Shown: positions 8,150 to 16,054 of the stretch, piece by piece
Numbering within the stretch: the stretch's first letter is position 1
Layout of the letters: every line of letters starts with the position of its first letter
From: Vibrio fortis
GTDB lineage: Bacteria > Pseudomonadota > Gammaproteobacteria > Enterobacterales > Vibrionaceae
Direction: 5' to 3'
Assembly: GCF_000695685.1 (NCBI RefSeq)
Contig: NZ_JFFR01000033.1
Span: 359,816 to 423,815, forward strand
DNA length: 64,000 bases
Position numbers and translations under genes: made by a program
The notes under the pieces: generated by a model
What the model saw: only the letters and a program-made list of their open reading frames with translations
The model's database searches: none
Told to the model about the DNA's origin: nothing

Positions 8150-9577
8150 ATGCAACAAATTAACAACCAAACATTGCTGTCGTTTATGGTGTCGGACCAA
8201 GAGCAGGGCATTGCTGTCACTAACCCTGCTACTGGTGAAGTGTTGGGCTATGCCCCAGTCTCTTCAGAGCAAGCCATTTTAGATGGTGTTGAACGCGCAA
8301 GTGTTGCGCAAAAAGAGTGGGCGGCAATGCCAGCAAAAGCTCGCGCTGCTCTATTGAACAAGTGGTATCAACTGCTGCTTGAAAACAAAGAAGACCTTGG
8401 CCGTTTAATGACGCTAGAGCAAGGTAAGCCTCTAGCCGAAGCGCAGGGTGAAGTGCTCTATGGCGCGAGCTTTATTGAGTGGTTTGCTGAAGAAGCAAAG
8501 CGTACTTACGGCGAAACGATCCCTGCCCCAAGTGGTGATAAGCGCTTAGTTACGATTAAGCAGCCAATTGGTGTTGCATGTGCGATTACGCCGTGGAACT
8601 TCCCAATTGCAATGATCACTCGTAAAGCAGGGCCAGCACTGGCTGCGGGTTGCAGCTTCATCGTGAAGCCATCGGACTCGACCCCGCTGTCTGCGTTCGC
8701 TGTCGCAGAGCTGGCGTATCAAGCCGGCATTCCGCGCGATGTATTGCAGGTGACTTTGGGAGAAAGCTCTCGCCAGATCGGCGCGATTTTTACGTCACAT
8801 CCACTGATTCGTAAGTTCTCGTTCACGGGCTCAACTCAAGTGGGTAGTGTTCTGATGCAGCAGAGTGCGCACGATATTAAACGCACCTCAATGGAACTGG
8901 GCGGCAACGCGCCATTTATCGTGTTTGATGACGCAGATATCGACGCAGCCGTAGCGGGTGCGATGGCATCTAAGTTCCGTAATGCAGGTCAAACGTGTGT
9001 GTGTGCGAACCGATTCTATGTTCACAGCAAAGTCTACGATGAGTTCGTGACTAAATTTGATGCAGCGGTTCAGCAGCTCAAGGTCGGCAATGGCTTAGAC
9101 GAAGGCGTGAATATTGGACCTGTGATCAGCGAGTCAGCGAAAGCGGGCATCCAAGCTCTGATTGATGGTGCAATCGAGCAAGGAGCGCAGCCAGTTTCGG
9201 AAGTGCCGAATCTTGATGGTCTGTTCATGCAGCCGGTCGTACTCAAGAACGTAACTCACGACATGCACATTGTTTCGCAGGAGATCTTTGGCCCTGTCGC
9301 GCCTGTGATTGCATTCGATAACGATGAGCAATTGATTGAGATGGCTAACGACACTATCTACGGCCTCGCATCGTACTTCTACAGCCAAAACATCCACCGC
9401 GTCTGGAAGATCGCTGAAGCGCTCGAGTACGGCATGGTTGGCATTAATGAAGGCATGATTTCTACCGAAGTGGCTCCGTTCGGTGGGGTAAAACAGTCTG
9501 GTATCGGACGTGAAGGGGCAAAACAAGGTATCGATGAATACATGGACATCAAATATCTCTGCTTTGGCGGCAACTAA
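8150..9577 (+). CDS. gabD: Succinate-semialdehyde dehydrogenase
   Basis: A 475-residue aldehyde dehydrogenase that oxidises succinate semialdehyde to succinate. ITPWNFPIAM near 146-155, FSFTGSTQVG near 224, Glu 249 in MELGGNAP and Cys 283 in NAGQTCVCANR are all present; the CVC after QT is characteristic of GabD-type enzymes. Start ATG at 8150 has AAAGGAATCACC upstream. It lies 15 bp before gabT, which makes its substrate from GABA released by PuuD. Cofactor preference cannot be read with certainty. Confidence 0.9.
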   Translation: MQQINNQTLLSFMVSDQEQGIAVTNPATGEVLGYAPVSSEQAILDGVERASVAQKEWAAMPAKARAALLNKWYQLLLENKEDLGRLMTLEQGKPLAEAQGEVLYGASFIEWFAEEAKRTYGETIPAPSGDKRLVTIKQPIGVACAITPWNFPIAMITRKAGPALAAGCSFIVKPSDSTPLSAFAVAELAYQAGIPRDVLQVTLGESSRQIGAIFTSHPLIRKFSFTGSTQVGSVLMQQSAHDIKRTSMELGGNAPFIVFDDADIDAAVAGAMASKFRNAGQTCVCANRFYVHSKVYDEFVTKFDAAVQQLKVGNGLDEGVNIGPVISESAKAGIQALIDGAIEQGAQPVSEVPNLDGLFMQPVVLKNVTHDMHIVSQEIFGPVAPVIAFDNDEQLIEMANDTIYGLASYFYSQNIHRVWKIAEALEYGMVGINEGMISTEVAPFGGVKQSGIGREGAKQGIDEYMDIKYLCFGGN

Positions 9578-9592
9578 TTTAAGGACAAAACA

Positions 9593-10864
9593 ATGACTAA
9601 CCAACAACTACACCAAAGAAGAAGCCAAGTAATCGCTCAAGGTATGGGCGCACTTTATCCACTTTACGTTGAGAAAGCAGAGAACGCCCATGTGTGGGAC
9701 GTAGATGGTAACAAATACATCGATTTTGCTGCAGGCATTGCGGTAACCAATACCGGTCACTCAAACAAACGCATCAGTGAAGCAGTGAAAGCACAGCTGG
9801 ACAACTTCTCTCATACCTGTGCGATGGTGACACCGTACGCTTCGTTTGTTGAACTGGCGGAAAAATTGACTGAACTTGCACCGGGCGATAGCGAAAAGAA
9901 AGCGATTTTCCTAACCACGGGTGCAGAGGCAGTAGAAAACGCAGTGAAAGTGGCACGTGCTCATACTGGTCGTAGTGGCGTTATCGCATTCAAAGGTGGG
10001 TTCCACGGTCGTACTAACATGACAATGGGTCTGACAGGTAAAGTTGCACCGTACAAAGCGGGCTTTGGTCCTTTCCCGAATGAGATCTTCCATGCACCAT
10101 ACCCAAATGCCTTCCATGGCGTGAGCACCGAGCAGAGCCTGCAAGCGCTTGAAGACCTGTTTGCATGTGATATCGAGCCATCACGCGTAGCGGCTATCAT
10201 CTTTGAACCTGTGCAAGGCGAAGGGGGTTTCTACAAAGCGCCAGCTGAATTTGCACAAGGGCTACGTGAAGTGTGTGATAAGCACGGCATCATGCTCATT
10301 GCCGATGAAATCCAAACTGGCTTTGCGCGTACCGGTAAAATGTTTGCTACGGAATACCTAGGCATTGAACCAGATATGATGACTATGGCGAAAGGCATCG
10401 CAGGCGGTTTCCCTATCTCTGCTGTGGTAGGCAAATCGGATGTGATGGATTCGGCACTGCCGGGTGGCCTTGGTGGTACATACGCAGGTTCACCTCTGGG
10501 TTGTGTTGCAGGTCTTGAGGTCCTAAAAATTATTGAAGAAGAGCAGCTGTGTGCGAAAGCGATGGGCATTGGTGAGGTGGTTAATGCTCGCATGACTAAG
10601 CTTCAAGAGTCTGTACCTGCAATTGGTGAAATCCGTACTACGGGTGCGATGATGGCGATTGAGTTTGCTTGTCCTGAAACGGGCAAACCTCTGCAAGATC
10701 TCACCAAAGCCGTTATCAGCAAAGCACAAGAGAATGGCTTAATTCTGTTGTCTTGTGGAGTGAAAGCGAACGTAATCCGCTTATTGCCACCATTGACGAT
10801 CGAGTCAGAAGTTCTTAGCGAAGGTTTGGATAAGCTTGAGAAGATCATTCTTGAAGTCGTGTAA
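9593..10864 (+). CDS. gabT: 4-aminobutyrate aminotransferase
   Basis: A 423-residue class III PLP-dependent aminotransferase moving the amino group of GABA to 2-oxoglutarate. ADEIQTGFARTG places Asp 238 near the cofactor pyridine nitrogen, and MTMAKGIAGGFP gives Lys 267, the Schiff-base lysine. TTGAEAVENAVKVARAHTGR binds phosphate. Length and motifs fit GabT/PuuE, which cannot be told apart here. It is the last gene before a strong terminator and closes the path from agmatine to succinate. Confidence 0.92.
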   Translation: MTNQQLHQRRSQVIAQGMGALYPLYVEKAENAHVWDVDGNKYIDFAAGIAVTNTGHSNKRISEAVKAQLDNFSHTCAMVTPYASFVELAEKLTELAPGDSEKKAIFLTTGAEAVENAVKVARAHTGRSGVIAFKGGFHGRTNMTMGLTGKVAPYKAGFGPFPNEIFHAPYPNAFHGVSTEQSLQALEDLFACDIEPSRVAAIIFEPVQGEGGFYKAPAEFAQGLREVCDKHGIMLIADEIQTGFARTGKMFATEYLGIEPDMMTMAKGIAGGFPISAVVGKSDVMDSALPGGLGGTYAGSPLGCVAGLEVLKIIEEEQLCAKAMGIGEVVNARMTKLQESVPAIGEIRTTGAMMAIEFACPETGKPLQDLTKAVISKAQENGLILLSCGVKANVIRLLPPLTIESEVLSEGLDKLEKIILEVV

Positions 10865-10890
10865 CTCAAGTTATTCATTTTAATTAAGAA

Positions 10891-10916
10891 AGAGCACCAT
10901 TGAGTGCTCTTTTTTT
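10891..10916 (+). terminator. Rho-independent terminator after gabT
   Basis: AGAGCAC (10891-10897) and GTGCTCT (10904-10910) form a stem with a 6-base loop, followed by a run of T. It ends the puuD-to-gabT transcript. Confidence 0.9.
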
Positions 10917-11190
10917 GTGCGGATTTACAATGTAAATGGGACTTTTCACGAGTTGCCTAAGGTTTTTGGTTTGTAGAATCTCTTCGCTCGCTGAGCACCT
11001 CTCTGTTGAATTAAACTTTTTTCTGCAAAGGTGCATAGGAAAATTAAAAAAACACCCTGTTAAAAGGGCTTCTAGGTGCCTTAAATTTGCGATTTTGGGG
11101 TGTTTTAAATGGTTGTTTTTAAAGGTTTTTAAAATCGTGACTTGGTAGCGAACCAATGTTACGTTTCGGGGACGCAAATAAGGAACGGCC
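10917..11190 (+). promoter_or_regulatory. qnr upstream leader
   Basis: AT-rich stretch with no convincing gene. AAAACACCC (11049-11057) and GGGTGTTTT (11098-11106) form a perfect 9-bp inverted repeat 40 bp apart that could fold in a long 5' leader. No CTGT-N8-ACAG LexA box was seen, unlike qnrB. A 70-codon frame across it has no ribosome site. Confidence 0.4.
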
Positions 11191-11847
11191 ATGAAAACCA
11201 AAAAACACACTTATCATCAGCACGATTTCTCTCACCAAGACCTTAGTTATTTGGCTTTTGAATCTTGCACTTTTTTGGAGTGTAACTTTCATAACGCTCA
11301 GCTAAAAGAAACCACGTTTAAACATTGTAAGTTTATTGAAACTTCCGACATGGAAGGGTGCCAGTTTAACTTTGCTGATCTGAGAGATGCTAGCTTTCAA
11401 GACTGTAAGTTAGCGATGGCCAACTTCAGTAATGCCAATTGCTTTGGTATTGAATTCAGGAACTGCGATCTAAAAGGCGCGAATTTCCATCGTGCTAACT
11501 TTGCCAACTACGTGACGCAGAAAGTCTTCTTCTGCTCGGCTTATATCACAGGCTGTAATTTGTCCTATACGAACCTAGAGAGCGCCAACTTGGAGAAGTG
11601 TGAGTTGTTTGAAAACCGTTGGATTGGCGCGCATCTAGTGGGGGCGTCGATGAAAGAGTCGGACTTGAGTCGTGGTGTTTTTTCAGAAGATGCTTGGACT
11701 CAATTTAGTTTCCAAGGCGCAAACCTATGTCATGCTGAGCTAGAGGGGCTTAACCCGAAAAGGGTGGATATGACAGGCGTTCAAATCGCAGAATGGCAAC
11801 AAGATCAATTGCTTGAAGCTATGGGTATTGTGGTGATGCCGGACTAA
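11191..11847 (+). CDS. qnr: Qnr pentapeptide repeat protein, QnrS/QnrVS-like
   Basis: A 218-residue protein built almost wholly of pentapeptide repeats with the A(D/N)LXX rhythm, for example DLRDASFQD and DLKGANFHRANF. It folds as a right-handed quadrilateral beta-helix that mimics DNA and protects gyrase and topoisomerase IV from quinolones. Length is exactly that of QnrS. The hinge Gly 56 (DMEGCQF) and stretches such as FENRWIG and SDLSRGVFSEDAW agree with my memory of QnrS. There are no flanking mobile elements, so it is a resident chromosomal gene. Its natural role is not settled. ATG at 11191 follows AAGGAACGG. Confidence 0.9.
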   Translation: MKTKKHTYHQHDFSHQDLSYLAFESCTFLECNFHNAQLKETTFKHCKFIETSDMEGCQFNFADLRDASFQDCKLAMANFSNANCFGIEFRNCDLKGANFHRANFANYVTQKVFFCSAYITGCNLSYTNLESANLEKCELFENRWIGAHLVGASMKESDLSRGVFSEDAWTQFSFQGANLCHAELEGLNPKRVDMTGVQIAEWQQDQLLEAMGIVVMPD

Positions 11848-11866
11848 ACGTGATGTGGCTAGTCTA

Positions 11867-11891
11867 AAATGAGCGACTTAGGCGCTCATTT
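11867..11891. terminator. Bidirectional terminator between qnr and the secreted protein gene
   Basis: AAATGAGCG (11867-11875) and CGCTCATTT (11883-11891) pair around a 7-base loop in the gap between convergent genes. The T-tracts are short, so strength is uncertain. Confidence 0.6.
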
Positions 11892-11905
11892 GAGTTAGAA
11901 GCCTG

Positions 11906-12301
11906 CTAGTTAGGAGCATTGTTGCGATAGTCAGGCTCAGACAGATTCTCAGCAAAGCCTATCTCACCGATGATATACAGAGCACTGCCAATCGCATCGA
12001 GAGTCTCGTTGGAGTTTCTTTCAGGCACATTAACCACAGTGATGTTGTCGAAATCATTAGAGGTCGAGTTGGTATCGAAAGAAGCGTAGTCGTTACACAC
12101 TATGCTTTGGCAATTATGATGCTGCTCTGGTGCAGTTGGTAAGTTTTGAGTCGATAGGTTCTGAATTGGTAGGTTTTGAATCGAATTGATATCAAATCCC
12201 CCCGGGTTTCCAGCACTGGAGCTATCTATGCTTGAAGTTCCTGCTGCACCTAGGGCGTACCCAGAAAGTACCAGCAACAACGGTGCAATCACTTTGATCA
12301 T
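11906..12301 (-). CDS. Small secreted protein of unknown function
   Basis: A 131-residue protein I do not recognise. It begins with a likely Sec signal peptide (MIKVIAPLLLVLSGYALGA). The mature part is Ser/Asn-rich and polar, with a short imperfect repeat (IQNLPIQNLSTQNLP, about residues 41-55), two cysteines near 64 and 69 that could form a disulfide, and a more hydrophobic stretch LDAIGSALYIIGEIGF near 100-115. It stands alone, convergent with qnr and in the same direction as the downstream amidohydrolase's neighbour. Low complexity suggests a lineage-specific extracytoplasmic protein. Confidence 0.6.
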   Translation of the reverse strand: MIKVIAPLLLVLSGYALGAAGTSSIDSSSAGNPGGFDINSIQNLPIQNLSTQNLPTAPEQHHNCQSIVCNDYASFDTNSTSNDFDNITVVNVPERNSNETLDAIGSALYIIGEIGFAENLSEPDYRNNAPN

Positions 12302-12401
12302 AAAACCTTACTCCATTCATCAGTCACGCCAATGATAACCAAAGCTAGTTTGAATTGCACAGTGTTTTTTATAAATCGTGTTTTTAATGATTTAACGAGA
12401 A

Positions 12402-12426
12402 TAGCCCGGTTCGATTGACCGGGCTA
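12402..12426 (-). terminator. Hairpin downstream of the amidohydrolase gene
   Basis: TAGCCCGGT (12402-12410) pairs with ACCGGGCTA (12418-12426) around 7 bases. The following minus-strand T content is modest; it probably terminates the leftward amidohydrolase message. Confidence 0.65.
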
Positions 12427-12459
12427 GTTTCCGTAACTTTCTGATTGTTATGAAGGATA

Positions 12460-13878
12460 TTACAGCGTGTTCTTGAAGATTTTGCCGTCTTTCATGATTA
12501 GGTCCATTTCACTCAGGTGAGAACCGTCAGGCTTGGCATCGTTAGTTAACCAAGTCTCACGACCACCGATGAGAGTGATGTCTTCCAGTGGGTTACCATC
12601 GATGAGCAGGATATCCGCGTAGGCGCCCACTTCAATAACACCAATTTTTCCGTCAGAGTATGGGTTGATCCAGTCTTCCATGAGTTCTGCAGAAATACGG
12701 CCACCAGTCGAGGTGAGTGCTCGTAGTGCTGAGAAGTTACCAAAGAACTTAGCATTTAAGTAAATCTCATGAGCGATCTGTTTGGCACACATATCCGCGT
12801 AGCCGACACAATCTGTGTTGAAGGCGCGATAGTCTGGATCAAGCTTTTGCACATTCTCGATATAGTCACCAAAGGCAGCTTGTGCAGATGCTAACTTCTT
12901 CTGGATGCTTGGGTCTTGCACTACGGGTACCTTAGCCAATTCTGGAGAAAACGCAGTTAAGTTAGTGACCAAGAACGCGCCGTTTTCTTTAAATTTCTTA
13001 TCGTGACTTTCGTTAAACATGAAGCCGTGCTCGATGGATTTAACTCCGGTATCAAGGGCTTGGTGTAAAGCCTTATCTGAATAGGCGTGAGTCGAGACAT
13101 AAGAACCGTAAGACTCCGCAATATCTACCGCTGCTTTCAGCTCTTCATCAAGCAGGGATTGGTACTGCCACGGGTCGAATTTTGATGAAACACCACCAGA
13201 CTGGAACACTTTAGTAAACTGACCACCCTGACGGTAGTTGTGACGCGCTTGCTCGTGGATCTCTGCAACACCTGCTGGTGTAGACATAATGCCCAAAATT
13301 TCTAGGTTTTGTGGTGAGTCATCTAGGCGTCGCGATTGCAAGCCAACGTCTGAGTGACCACCAATTGGTGCAATAGGAGCGCCTGAAACGTAGGTACGAG
13401 GGAAATCGATGTCACCTTTCTTCTCAAGCTCTGTCCATACGCCGTCAGCACCACCAACATCACGAATCGTACCGAAGCCAAGATCGAGATACATTTCACC
13501 AAACCCTTGAGCGTGCACGGCAATCTCAGACCAACGCATATCATTAGTGCCGAGTAGCCCTTTTGGTAGGTTGAGGTGCATGTGCGCTTCTACCATAGCT
13601 GGCATTAGCGTTCGGCCTTCACCATCGATAACCTTGGCTTGCTCGGGAAGCTCGGCGTCACCTTTGGTGATCGCGGTGATTTTATTGCCAGTAACAACCA
13701 CGGTGTGATTGTTGTAAAGCTTATCCTCAGTTCCGTTGAAAACATTAACGTTCTTAAATACAACAACTTGTGGTGCTTCTACTGCAGTTGGCGCTGGAGT
13801 TTCTGTTGGCAATGCCGCAGCGGTTACCGAAGCGGTTGTCATAATCAAAGATGCGGCAATCAGTGTTTTCTTGAACAT
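12460..13878 (-). CDS. Exported metal-dependent amidohydrolase (imidazolonepropionase-like)
   Basis: A 472-residue amidohydrolase with a signal peptide (first about 22 residues, MFKKTLIAASLIMTTASVTA), so it acts in the periplasm or outside. Metal ligands of the family are visible: AHMHLN near 96-100, a candidate carboxylated Lys in FTKVFQSGG near 220, STHAYSD near 263, IEHGFMF near 283, and a C-terminal Asp region. Homologous secreted members cleave Xaa-Pro or Xaa-Arg/Lys dipeptides or lactams; the substrate here is unknown. It is monocistronic, about 130 bp from the next gene on the same strand. Confidence 0.8.
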   Translation of the reverse strand: MFKKTLIAASLIMTTASVTAAALPTETPAPTAVEAPQVVVFKNVNVFNGTEDKLYNNHTVVVTGNKITAITKGDAELPEQAKVIDGEGRTLMPAMVEAHMHLNLPKGLLGTNDMRWSEIAVHAQGFGEMYLDLGFGTIRDVGGADGVWTELEKKGDIDFPRTYVSGAPIAPIGGHSDVGLQSRRLDDSPQNLEILGIMSTPAGVAEIHEQARHNYRQGGQFTKVFQSGGVSSKFDPWQYQSLLDEELKAAVDIAESYGSYVSTHAYSDKALHQALDTGVKSIEHGFMFNESHDKKFKENGAFLVTNLTAFSPELAKVPVVQDPSIQKKLASAQAAFGDYIENVQKLDPDYRAFNTDCVGYADMCAKQIAHEIYLNAKFFGNFSALRALTSTGGRISAELMEDWINPYSDGKIGVIEVGAYADILLIDGNPLEDITLIGGRETWLTNDAKPDGSHLSEMDLIMKDGKIFKNTL

Positions 13879-14005
13879 AGTAGACTCTCTTAATTTGCTG
13901 GTGATGTTCTGAAGTACGAGTGAATCATACGCAGCAATCTAAGAGAGAAATGGCCATTTGATGACACGCGCTTATATAGCTATTCGTTTCGTGATCTGTT
14001 TTTTG

Positions 14006-14734
14006 CTAGCCACGACTATCGATATGAATCATCACTGAATCTGGTCGCCAGTACTCGAATTCGCAGTCCATTAGCTCACCATCTTGCTTGTAGTTTACGC
14101 GGCAAATCTTCAGTACTGGTTGACCCTCTGAGAGGTTGAGTGCTTTGGCAACATGGGCGGGCGCAGAGGTGGGTATCACATCAAATCGAGAACGCTGAGT
14201 TTCGTAACCGTAGTTCTTCTTGTAGATATCGGTGAGTGACATCTTGAGATCGTGCGAGAGGATCTCAGGAAACAAACTTGCTTTAAGTACGTTCTCCACA
14301 AACAGCACCACTCTTCCGTCGATGTAGCGCAGCCGTTCAATGACATGAACTGGTGTGATGCTTTCCACTTTCAGTGCTTTGGCGTATTCACCTGCGGCCA
14401 TTTCTGAGCGGGTATTGATAAGACGAGTCTCTGCAATTCGATTCTGATCGCGAATCATTTGATGAAAGTGAGAGCGAGATAGGGGGTTGTATCGGATACG
14501 CTCAGGAGAGACAAACCAACCGCGTCGATCCTCGCGATAGATTAGCCCTTCAGTCTCAAGAGAGATAAGCGCATCTTTGAGCGTGATGCGAGTGGTAGCA
14601 AAGAGCTCACTGAGTTCTCTTTCTGAGGGAATTTTTTGCCCCTCTTTATAGATCCCAGACTGGATCTGCTCGCGGATACTGTTTTTGATTTTTCCTAATT
14701 GTGTCTCTGAATGGCTGTTGCCCGGCATTCTCAT
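14006..14734 (-). CDS. GntR/HutC-family regulator with UTRA domain
   Basis: About 242 residues: an N-terminal winged helix (residues 12-75, with KIPSERELSELFATTRITLKD) and a C-terminal UTRA effector domain ending in CEFEYWRPDSVMIHI. The open frame extends 58 codons further upstream, but that part is unlike any GntR protein and has no ribosome site; I take ATG at 14734 (or 14728). It is divergent from the binding-protein operon at 14946. Two copies of TGAYCTAGTCCA lie between the genes, one beside each start, and resemble HutC-type operators. The UTRA ligand is probably the transported compound or its phosphorylated product. Confidence 0.82.
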   Translation of the reverse strand: MRMPGNSHSETQLGKIKNSIREQIQSGIYKEGQKIPSERELSELFATTRITLKDALISLETEGLIYREDRRGWFVSPERIRYNPLSRSHFHQMIRDQNRIAETRLINTRSEMAAGEYAKALKVESITPVHVIERLRYIDGRVVLFVENVLKASLFPEILSHDLKMSLTDIYKKNYGYETQRSRFDVIPTSAPAHVAKALNLSEGQPVLKICRVNYKQDGELMDCEFEYWRPDSVMIHIDSRG

Positions 14735-14737
14735 TGT

Positions 14738-14749
14738 TGATCTAGTCCA
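14738..14749. promoter_or_regulatory. Candidate UTRA-regulator operator (proximal copy)
   Basis: TGATCTAGTCCA, with the central CTAG seen in HutC-type sites such as the DasR box ACTGGTCTAGACCAGT. It lies just upstream of the regulator start, suggesting autoregulation. Confidence 0.5.
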
Positions 14750-14919
14750 TGATTCCTTGTTGTTACCAGTATAAGTCGGCTGTTTAACAGTAATGTGACA
14801 GCTCGTTCTGGTTAAAAGTCGGGCTGTTGAAATATATCTGCCATATAAATGCATTTGAACTGTCAAATAAGTTGCCATAAACCGTAACAATTCGCCTATA
14901 GCATACAAAGTGAACTTAC

Positions 14920-14931
14920 TGACCTAGTCCA
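14920..14931. promoter_or_regulatory. Candidate UTRA-regulator operator (operon copy)
   Basis: TGACCTAGTCCA differs at one base from the copy at 14738. With flanks, ACTGACCTAGTCCAGA matches 12 of 16 positions of the DasR-type box. It lies 15 bp before the start codon at 14946, well placed to block transcription or the leader. Confidence 0.55.
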
Positions 14932-14945
14932 GAAGGATAGAGACA

Positions 14946-16028
14946 ATGAAAACTTTGCTTTGCCGTTCAACGCTATCACCATCAAAACTGATTGGCGCAA
15001 CCTTGATGACAGCGACCATTTCAATGCCAACGATGGCGAATGACGCTGACTTAGACGCACTAGTAAAAGCCGCTCAAAAAGAGGGCGCGGTTTACAGTGT
15101 GGGTATGCCAGATAGTTGGGCGAACTGGAAAGACACTTGGGCGGACCTAAAGGAAAACTATGGCCTAAAGCACCAAGACACTGATATGAGCTCGGCGCAA
15201 GAGATCTCAAAATTTGAGGCTGAGAAGCGCAATGCAACCGCTGATATTGGCGATGTGGGCTTTGCTTTTGCTCGCGTTGCAGTGAAGAAAGACGTGACTC
15301 AACCCTACAAACCGTCAACTTGGGACGACATTCCTGACTGGGCGAAAGACAAAGATGGCCACTGGGCTCTGGCTTACACGGGAACTATCTCATTCATCTC
15401 AAACAACAATCTAGTCAAAGACGCGCCTAAAACATGGAGTGATCTGCTTGAGGGTGACTACAAGGTGACGGTCGGTGATGTAGGCGTTGCGGCACAAGCA
15501 AATAACGCAGTACTAGCAGCCGCGTTTGCTAACGGTGGTGATGAAAGCAACCTAAAGCCTGCGATTAAGTTCTTTGGTGAGCTAGCGAAACAGGGTCGTC
15601 TGTCTTACACCGATCCAAATATGGCGAACCTAGAAAAAGGTGAAGTTGAAGTGGCGATCATGTGGGACTTCAACGCACTGAACTACCGCGACAAAATTGA
15701 CCGTGAGCGTTTCAGTGTCAACATCCCTCAAGATGGATCTGTTATCTCGGGTTACACCACCATCATCAATAAATACGCGAAGAACCCTAACGCGGCGAAG
15801 CTTGCTCGTGAATACATCTTCAGCGACCAAGGCCAAATCAATCTAGCTGAGGGTTACGCGCGTCCAATTCGTACCAACATCACTCTGCCTCAATCAGTAC
15901 AAGACAAGCTTATTGCGAATGAAGAGTATGGCAATGTTCACCCTGTAACTGACTTCTCTGCATGGGAAAAATCAGCGCGTCGTCTGCCACGCCAATGGCA
16001 AGAAAGCGTTCTGATTCACCAGCAATAA
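14946..16028 (+). CDS. ABC transporter periplasmic substrate-binding protein
   Basis: A 360-residue extracellular solute-binding protein with a signal peptide ending near MPTMANDADL (about residue 32). The mature part begins LDALVKAAQKEGAVYSVG, typical of the iron/phosphonate/polyamine-like binding protein class, and contains ANLEKGEVEVAIMWDFNA and the RPIRTN closing segment. ATG at 14946 follows AGAAGGATAG. First gene of a tight operon with a phosphodiesterase-type hydrolase, two permeases, an ATPase and a HAD phosphatase. The operon suggests an organophosphate or phosphonate ligand; sequence alone does not fix it. Confidence 0.8.
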   Translation: MKTLLCRSTLSPSKLIGATLMTATISMPTMANDADLDALVKAAQKEGAVYSVGMPDSWANWKDTWADLKENYGLKHQDTDMSSAQEISKFEAEKRNATADIGDVGFAFARVAVKKDVTQPYKPSTWDDIPDWAKDKDGHWALAYTGTISFISNNNLVKDAPKTWSDLLEGDYKVTVGDVGVAAQANNAVLAAAFANGGDESNLKPAIKFFGELAKQGRLSYTDPNMANLEKGEVEVAIMWDFNALNYRDKIDRERFSVNIPQDGSVISGYTTIINKYAKNPNAAKLAREYIFSDQGQINLAEGYARPIRTNITLPQSVQDKLIANEEYGNVHPVTDFSAWEKSARRLPRQWQESVLIHQQ

Positions 16029-16054
16029 CCCCCATTTGAGTAAGAGAAAAAATC

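Noticed and set aside
10884..11210. A 108-codon minus-strand frame between gabT and qnr
   Set aside because: It covers the gabT terminator, crosses the qnr start, has no ribosome site and its translation is basic and low in domain-like pattern.
11191..11847. LexA/SOS control of qnr
   Set aside because: No CTGT-N8-ACAG box was found upstream, unlike qnrB.
14735..14908. N-terminal extension of the first UTRA regulator
   Set aside because: The extra 58 residues are unlike any GntR protein and overlap the operator at 14738.
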